21,579 nt of DNA from the NCBI GenBank assembly GCA_946478985.1, contig CAMLDZ010000051.1:1-21579 (forward strand), written 5' to 3'. This stretch comes from an uncultured Solimonas sp. Lineage in GTDB: Bacteria > Pseudomonadota > Gammaproteobacteria > Nevskiales > Nevskiaceae. Shown here in pieces: positions 17,550-21,579 of this stretch. The translations under genes were made by a program, and so were the position numbers. The stretch's first letter is position 1, and every line of letters begins with the position of its first letter. The notes under the pieces were generated by a model. That model searched no databases, was not told the origin of the DNA, and saw only the letters and a program-made list of their open reading frames with translations.

Positions 17550-18185
17550 ATGACGGAGCCTGTCGCCAAGCAGCGCGGCCGCCCGCGCGCCTACGAGCGC
17601 GACGCGGTGCTGGAGCGCGCGCTGGAAGTGTTCTGGCGCAAGGGCTTCGCCGCGACCTCGCTCGACGACCTGGTCGCCGCTACCGGCGTCCAGCGGCCGA
17701 GCCTGTACGCCGGCTTTGGCGACAAGCAGGCGCTGTACCTGCAGGCGATGGGGCATTTCGTGGCCGACATCTCCGACCGCATCGGCGAGACGCTGTTCGG
17801 TGCGCGCCAGCCCGGCGAGCGGGCGGCAGACGTGGTCGAGCGCTGCCTGACGATGATGGCGACGCTCTACACCGCCGATCCGGCCGGCGGTCTCGGCTGT
17901 GCGGTGTTCTGCACCACGGTCACCGAGGCGCCGGGCAATGCCGAGATCCGCGGCCTGCTGGCACAATCGCTGACGGCGACCGACGCGTTCTTCGAGCGCT
18001 TCCTGCGCGAGGCGCAGGCGACCGGCGAACTGGCCGCCAGCCTTGATGCGGCCGGCACCGCGATGCTGCTGGGCGCCAGCCTGCACAGCCTGGGTCTGCG
18101 TGCGCGCGGCGGGCAGGCTCGCGACGACCTCCGGCGCCTGGCCCGCGCCGCCGCCGATCTGCTGCGCATCCATCAGGCGCCATGA
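17550..18185 (+). CDS. TetR/AcrR family transcriptional regulator
   Basis: A 211-residue TetR-type repressor. A basic N-terminus (KQRGRPRAYERD) precedes the helix-turn-helix (about 35-54, ATSLDDLVAATGVQRPSLYA) followed by GFGDKQALYLQAM, the classic TetR recognition-helix context. The C-terminal half is the variable ligand-binding and dimer domain and contains two closely spaced cysteines in GLGCAVFCTTVTEAPGN, in a motif seen in several TetR subfamilies. It is divergent from the aldehyde dehydrogenase gene, and a palindromic operator candidate occupies the 77-bp gap, so it probably senses an aldehyde-related or hydrophobic compound and controls that gene. The ligand is unknown. The start is the ATG at 17550 rather than the adjacent TTG. 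No terminator is evident before the next gene, which starts 43 bp later. Confidence 0.92.
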   Translation: MTEPVAKQRGRPRAYERDAVLERALEVFWRKGFAATSLDDLVAATGVQRPSLYAGFGDKQALYLQAMGHFVADISDRIGETLFGARQPGERAADVVERCLTMMATLYTADPAGGLGCAVFCTTVTEAPGNAEIRGLLAQSLTATDAFFERFLREAQATGELAASLDAAGTAMLLGASLHSLGLRARGGQARDDLRRLARAAADLLRIHQAP

Positions 18186-18215
18186 ACCGTCGCCATGGCG
18201 GCGCGGCGAACTCCC

Positions 18216-18221
18216 TATAAT
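18216..18221 (+). promoter_or_regulatory. Consensus -10 box of the M50-trpS-scpAB operon, giving a leaderless start
   Basis: TATAAT, a perfect -10 consensus and rare in this GC-rich DNA, ends 6 bp before the ATG of the M50 protease gene. Initiation at the usual 7 bp downstream coincides with the A of that ATG at 18228. No -35 consensus is seen at 16-18 bp (CCATGG is there). The arrangement argues for the MPADF start over an ATG at 18195, which would lie upstream of the transcript. Confidence 0.55.
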
Positions 18222-18227
18222 CGCCGC

Positions 18228-18914
18228 ATGCCAGCCGATTTCAGTCTCGTCCAGAAGATCGCCATCTGGGCGCTCCCGGTCATTTTCGCCATCACCGTTC
18301 ACGAGGCGGCGCACGGCTATACCGCGCGCTTCTTCGGCGACCGCACCGCGCAGATGCAGGGGCGCCTGAGTCTCAACCCGCTCAAGCACATCGATCCGGT
18401 CGGCACGCTGCTGGTGCCGGGGTTGCTGCTGCTGCTCGGCGGCTTCCTGTTCGGCTGGGCCAAGCCGGTGCCGGTCGACTACCGCAACCTGCGCAATCCG
18501 CGTCGCGACATGGCGATCGTCGCCGCTGCCGGCCCGGCCGCCAGCGGCGCCATGGCGCTGGCCTGGGGTCTGCTGCTGAAATTGGCGATCGGCGTTGACG
18601 GCGGTGGCGAAGGCATCTGGATGGGCCTGCGCTACATGGCGGTGGCCGGCATCACCATCAACCTGGTGCTGATGGTGCTCAACCTGCTGCCGCTGCCACC
18701 GCTCGACGGCGGTCGCGTCGTCGCCGGCCTGCTGCCGCCGCGGCTGGCGTATTCGTATTCGAAGATCGAGCCCTACGGCCTGATCATCCTGGTGGTGCTG
18801 ATGGCCACCGGCATTCTCGGCAAGATCATGTACTTCCCGCTGGCGATGTCGGAATACACCCTGTTTTCCCTGCTCGGCCTCGGCGCCGGCTCACCTCTGC
18901 TTCCGTCCACGTGA
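18228..18914 (+). CDS. Site-2 protease family (M50) membrane metalloprotease
   Basis: A 228-residue polytopic membrane protein with the M50 zinc motif H25-E26-A-A-H29 in the first transmembrane segment ([20 protein letters not shown]) and the third zinc ligand D160 in [12 protein letters not shown]. Other hydrophobic helices are [57 protein letters not shown] and [19 protein letters not shown]. These enzymes cleave transmembrane substrates within the membrane. This short form lacks the PDZ domains of RseP and the CBS domains of other groups, and its substrate is unknown. The 18228 start is supported by a TATAAT positioned for a leaderless transcript. Its stop overlaps the trpS GTG start by 4 bp, making it the first gene of a four-gene operon. 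Confidence 0.92.
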   Translation: MPADFSLVQKIAIWALPVIFAITVHEAAHGYTARFFGDRTAQMQGRLSLNPLKHIDPVGTLLVPGLLLLLGGFLFGWAKPVPVDYRNLRNPRRDMAIVAAAGPAASGAMALAWGLLLKLAIGVDGGGEGIWMGLRYMAVAGITINLVLMVLNLLPLPPLDGGRVVAGLLPPRLAYSYSKIEPYGLIILVVLMATGILGKIMYFPLAMSEYTLFSLLGLGAGSPLLPST

Positions 18915-19918
18915 ACGCAACTGCCTCCAAGCCGGTCGTGCTGTCCGGCATCCAGCCCTCGGGCCGCCTGACGCTCGGCAACTATCTCGGCGCGCTGAAG
19001 AACTGGGTCCAGCTCAACCAGCAGTTCGACTGCTACTACATGCTGGTCGACCTGCACGCGATCACCGTGCGCCAGGATCCCAAAATCCTGCGCGAGCGCT
19101 GCTACGAGTTTCTCGCGCTGTACATCGCCTGCGGGCTGGATCCGGCGCAGAACACGCTGTTCGTGCAGAGCCATGTGCCGGCGCACGCGCGCCTGGGCTG
19201 GATCCTCAACTGCTACACGCAGATGGGCGAGTTGAACCGCATGACGCAGTTCAAGGACAAGAGCGCCAAGCACGCGGACAACATCAATGCCGGCCTGTTC
19301 GGCTACCCGGTGCTGATGGCGGCGGACATCCTGCTCTATCAGGCCAAACAGGTGCCGGTCGGCGACGACCAGAAGCAGCATCTGGAACTGACGCGCGACG
19401 TGGCGACGCGCTTCAACAACATCTACGGCCCGGTCTTCACGGTGCCGGAGCCGATGATCCCGCCGGTCGGCGCGCGCATCATGAGCCTGCAGGAGCCGAC
19501 CAAGAAGATGAGCAAGTCGGACGAGGCGGAAACCAACGCGATCTACCTGCTCGATCCGATCGACACCATCACCCGCAAGATCAAGCGCGCCGTCACCGAT
19601 CTGGGCAACGAGATCCGCTACGACCTCGCCGAGAAACCCGGCGTCTCCAACCTGATGTCGATCCTTTCGGCCTGCACCGGCGAATCCTTCGACAGCATCG
19701 TGGAGCGCTACAACGGCCAGGGCTACGGCAAGTTCAAGCAGGCCTGCGCCGATGCCGTCGTCGCCTGCCTGGAGCCGGTGCAGCAGAAATACCGCGACGT
19801 CCGCGACGACACCGAGGGCCTGCGCAAAGTGCTGCGCGCCGGTGCGCAGACCGCGTCCGCCACTGCCGACCGCACGCTGCTGCGCGTCCACGAGGCGCTG
19901 GGCTTCATCCCGGAATGA
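18911..19918 (+). CDS. trpS: Tryptophanyl-tRNA synthetase
   Basis: A 335-residue class Ic synthetase, the usual length (E. coli 334). The N-terminal [20 protein letters not shown] carries the HIGH-type motif (TLGN, 21-24). Further on are [45 protein letters not shown] and [16 protein letters not shown], which form the tryptophan and ATP pocket, and K199-MSKS is the KMSKS loop. It charges tRNA(Trp) in the cytoplasm. Translation begins at a GTG overlapping the protease stop (GTGA), and scpA follows 4 bp after its stop, so it is embedded in a co-translated operon with the condensin accessory genes. No tryptophan-rich leader or T-box is visible upstream. Confidence 0.98.
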   Translation: MNATASKPVVLSGIQPSGRLTLGNYLGALKNWVQLNQQFDCYYMLVDLHAITVRQDPKILRERCYEFLALYIACGLDPAQNTLFVQSHVPAHARLGWILNCYTQMGELNRMTQFKDKSAKHADNINAGLFGYPVLMAADILLYQAKQVPVGDDQKQHLELTRDVATRFNNIYGPVFTVPEPMIPPVGARIMSLQEPTKKMSKSDEAETNAIYLLDPIDTITRKIKRAVTDLGNEIRYDLAEKPGVSNLMSILSACTGESFDSIVERYNGQGYGKFKQACADAVVACLEPVQQKYRDVRDDTEGLRKVLRAGAQTASATADRTLLRVHEALGFIPE

Positions 19919-19922
19919 ACGG

Positions 19923-20789
19923 ATGAACGATTCCGTCGAACAGGCGCCTGCTGCGGAAAACGCAGCGACAGCGGAAACGCTGAAGGCGCCGCGCGTCCAC
20001 GGCCAGGCGCTGGACAAGCTGCCGGAGGACCTCTACATCCCGCCGGATGCGATGGAGGTGTTTCTCGAAGCCTTCGAGGGTCCGCTCGACCTGCTGCTGT
20101 ACCTGATCCGCAAGCAGAATCTCAACGTCCTCGACATCCCGGTGCTGAAGATCACGCAGCAGTATCTTCAGTACATCGAGCTGATGCGCGACATGAAGCT
20201 GGAGCTGGCCGCCGATTATCTGGTGATGGCCGCGCTGCTGGCCGAGATCAAGTCGCGCATCCTGCTGCCGCGGCCGCCGGCCGAAGATGCAGAGGAGCAG
20301 GGCGATCCGCGCATGGAGCTGGTGCGGCGCCTGCAGGAGTACGAGCGCTTCAAGTCGGCCGGCGAGGCGATCGACCTGCTGCCGCGCGTCGGCCGCGACA
20401 TCTACGCCGCGCAGGCGCGTCCGGAAGTGATCCCGGTATCCGAGGCCTTGCCGATGCCCGGCGTCCGCGAGCTGGTGCTGGCGTTCCGCGACATCATGGA
20501 GCGCGTGGCGCTGTTCAAGCATCACGAGATCTCGCGCGAGCCGCTGTCGGTGCGCGAGCGCATGTCGCACATCCTGTCGCGGATCAAGCTGGGGCCGACA
20601 CAGCTGACCGAGCTGGTCGACCCTGAGGAAGGCCGGCTCGGCGTCGTGGTCTGCTTCCTGGCGATTCTGGAGCTGAGCCGCTCGGCGATGCTCGATATCG
20701 AGCAGGAAGGCCCGTTCGCGCCGATTCACGTGATGAGCGCAAAGCCGCGCCCGGCTGCGGTCGAGGCGACGCCAGAGGAAAGCCAGTGA
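19923..20789 (+). CDS. scpA: Segregation and condensation protein A
   Basis: A 288-residue kleisin that bridges the two heads of Smc. After an alanine/glutamate-rich extension of about 40 residues comes the N-terminal kleisin domain (VFLEAFEGPLDLLLYLIRKQ, then VLDIPVLKITQQYLQYI, then AADYLVMAALLAEIKSRILLP), then a linker and the C-terminal winged helix (PLSVRERMSHILSRI, then GRLGVVVCFLAILELSRSAM) that contacts the Smc cap. The family is usually about 230-290 residues long. The start at 19923 follows trpS by 4 bp; a nearby ATG at 19915 is out of frame and stops after three codons. The stop overlaps scpB by 4 bp (GTGA), giving coupled synthesis of the two subunits. The partner Smc is encoded at 3616-7125. 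Confidence 0.97.
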   Translation: MNDSVEQAPAAENAATAETLKAPRVHGQALDKLPEDLYIPPDAMEVFLEAFEGPLDLLLYLIRKQNLNVLDIPVLKITQQYLQYIELMRDMKLELAADYLVMAALLAEIKSRILLPRPPAEDAEEQGDPRMELVRRLQEYERFKSAGEAIDLLPRVGRDIYAAQARPEVIPVSEALPMPGVRELVLAFRDIMERVALFKHHEISREPLSVRERMSHILSRIKLGPTQLTELVDPEEGRLGVVVCFLAILELSRSAMLDIEQEGPFAPIHVMSAKPRPAAVEATPEESQ

Positions 20790-21529
20790 GCGAATCCGAA
20801 CAACAGGTAGAACAGACCGAGCTGGCGATCGCCAGCGACGAGCGCACCGCGCAGCTCGAGCGCATTCTTGAAGCGCTGCTGCTGGCGTCGGAGACGCCGC
20901 TGCCGATGGAACAGCTGCATCGCATGCTCGGCCGCGAGCTGGGCGTGACCAAGAAGGACATCCGCGACGCGCTGGCGCGTCTGGCAGAGGATCTGGCGCC
21001 GCGTGCGGCAGAAGTCTGCGAGGTATCCAGCGGCTGGCGCATCCAGGTGCGCAGCGAGTACGCGGAGTGGATCGGCCGGCTCTATCAGGAGAAGCCGCCG
21101 CGGTTGACGCGCGCGCTGCTCGAAACCCTGGCCCTGATCTGCTACCGCCAGCCGATCACGCGCGGCGAGATCGAGGACGTGCGCGGCGTAGCCACGTCTC
21201 CCAACATCATCCGCACGCTGCTGGAGCGCGGCTGGATCCGCGAAGTCGGCGTCAAGGAAGTGCCCGGCCGGCCGACGCTGTTCGGCAGCACGCACCAGCT
21301 GCTCGACGATCTCGGTCTGAAGACGCTGGACCAGTTGCCGTCGTTGCCGGAGATCAAGGACCCGCAGCAGCTCGAAGCGGCGCTGGCGCGGCTGGGCGAG
21401 CAGCTGCACGAGAGTGGGGGCGCCACGGAATCCACAGCCGAAGCCGCGGCATCGGCGGAAGCCGAGGCGGCCGATCCCGAAGTCTCGGCCGGCGGCGATG
21501 AAGAATCATCGCCGGCCACGGTGCACTAG
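20786..21529 (+). CDS. scpB: Segregation and condensation protein B
   Basis: A 247-residue dimeric protein with two winged-helix domains (about 15-185). The first contains LERILEALLLASETPLPMEQ and the second TRALLETLALICYRQPITRG with VRGVATSPNIIRTLLERGWI, the most conserved part of ScpB, followed by GRPTLFGSTHQLLDDLGL. It binds the central part of ScpA and regulates the Smc ATPase cycle. The last 50 or so residues are an acidic, alanine-, glutamate- and serine-rich low-complexity tail, longer than in minimal ScpB proteins and probably disordered. The GTG start overlaps the scpA stop. The stop TAG lies in the second copy of the 19-bp motif. In many gammaproteobacteria rluB follows next. Confidence 0.97.
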   Translation: MSESEQQVEQTELAIASDERTAQLERILEALLLASETPLPMEQLHRMLGRELGVTKKDIRDALARLAEDLAPRAAEVCEVSSGWRIQVRSEYAEWIGRLYQEKPPRLTRALLETLALICYRQPITRGEIEDVRGVATSPNIIRTLLERGWIREVGVKEVPGRPTLFGSTHQLLDDLGLKTLDQLPSLPEIKDPQQLEAALARLGEQLHESGGATESTAEAAASAEAEAADPEVSAGGDEESSPATVH

Positions 21530-21544
21530 GGCCTGTTAACGCTA
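21526..21544 (+). repeat. Copy 2 of the 19-bp motif at gene ends
   Basis: CTAGGGCCTGTTAACGCTA includes the scpB stop codon (TAG 21527-21529) and ends at the A of a candidate downstream ATG. It matches the minus-strand copy at 13414-13432 at 18 of 19 positions (A versus G at position 14). Confidence 0.55.
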
Positions 21545-21579
21545 TGGCCGCCGCTGTGACGGAGACGGTTTTGGCGCAG
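21544..21579 (+). CDS. Possible start of the next gene, truncated by the window edge
   Basis: From ATG at 21544 the frame stays open for 12 codons to the end (MAAAVTETVLAQ); a GTG at 21556 in the same frame would give MTETVLAQ. By conserved gene order, a 23S rRNA pseudouridine synthase (RluB) would be expected after scpB, and its N-terminus is weakly compatible, but 12 residues cannot settle it. No Shine-Dalgarno sequence is visible. Confidence 0.3.
   Translation, partial: MAAAVTETVLAQ

Noticed and set aside
16360..17550. 396-residue plus-strand frame opposite the aldehyde dehydrogenase gene
   Set aside because: The catalytic Glu and Cys motifs of ALDH are intact on the minus strand. The opposite frame is histidine/arginine-rich and has no family features.
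18773..20017. 414-residue minus-strand frame opposite trpS
   Set aside because: trpS is complete with both signature motifs; the antisense frame is a shadow.

Overview
The window is about 21.6 kb of GC-rich, densely coding chromosomal DNA. It suggests a gammaproteobacterium outside the enterics, perhaps near Nevskiales/Solimonadaceae, Xanthomonadales or the pseudomonads. The reasons are the smc-zipA-ligA gene order, Smc-ScpAB in place of MukBEF, a truncated glutamyl-Q tRNA(Asp) synthetase, and a yciB-yciI-bolA / yciO / trpS-scpA-scpB neighbourhood. The taxonomic placement is inference. I see no tRNA, rRNA, CRISPR array, transposase, integrase or phage gene.

Layout: (1) 1-603 holds the end of pnp and a 336-bp gap with a hairpin-rich segment, a candidate promoter and a strong terminator; this may be a small RNA gene. 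(2) 604-2078, minus strand, is gluQ followed by phaR. (3) 2230-3478 has a HAD phosphatase convergent with queF, ending in a shared palindrome that contains both stop codons. (4) 3616-11356 is a tight smc-zipA-ligA-mscS-type operon. (5) 11542-13416 is an envelope pair: a PL7 alginate-lyase-like lipoprotein and a beta-barrel outer-membrane protein with a C-terminal SH3b domain. (6) 13429-14560, minus strand, is yciB-yciI-bolA with overlapping start/stop codons. (7) 14686-16001 is a ParA/TraL-like P-loop ATPase directly followed by yciO. (8) 16048-18185 is an aldehyde dehydrogenase divergent from a TetR regulator, with a palindromic operator over the promoter. (9) 18228-21529 is an overlapping M50 protease-trpS-scpA-scpB operon, apparently starting from a leaderless promoter. 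The window ends 12 codons into a possible next gene.

Functional themes are chromosome organisation and division (Smc, ScpA, ScpB, ZipA, YciB, an orphan ParA-like ATPase), DNA ligation (LigA), tRNA and modified-nucleoside metabolism (GluQ, QueF, TrpS; YciO is a TsaC relative), RNA decay (PNPase) and envelope proteins. All three condensin subunits lie within about 18 kb but in two separate operons.

Most of the window is conserved housekeeping DNA and I found no clear new defence or mobile system. The items most worth a second look are the candidate RNA gene after pnp, the orphan ParA/TraL-like ATPase beside yciO, the barrel-SH3b protein, a 19-bp motif repeated at gene ends, palindromes that carry the stop codons of convergent genes, and two likely leaderless starts.
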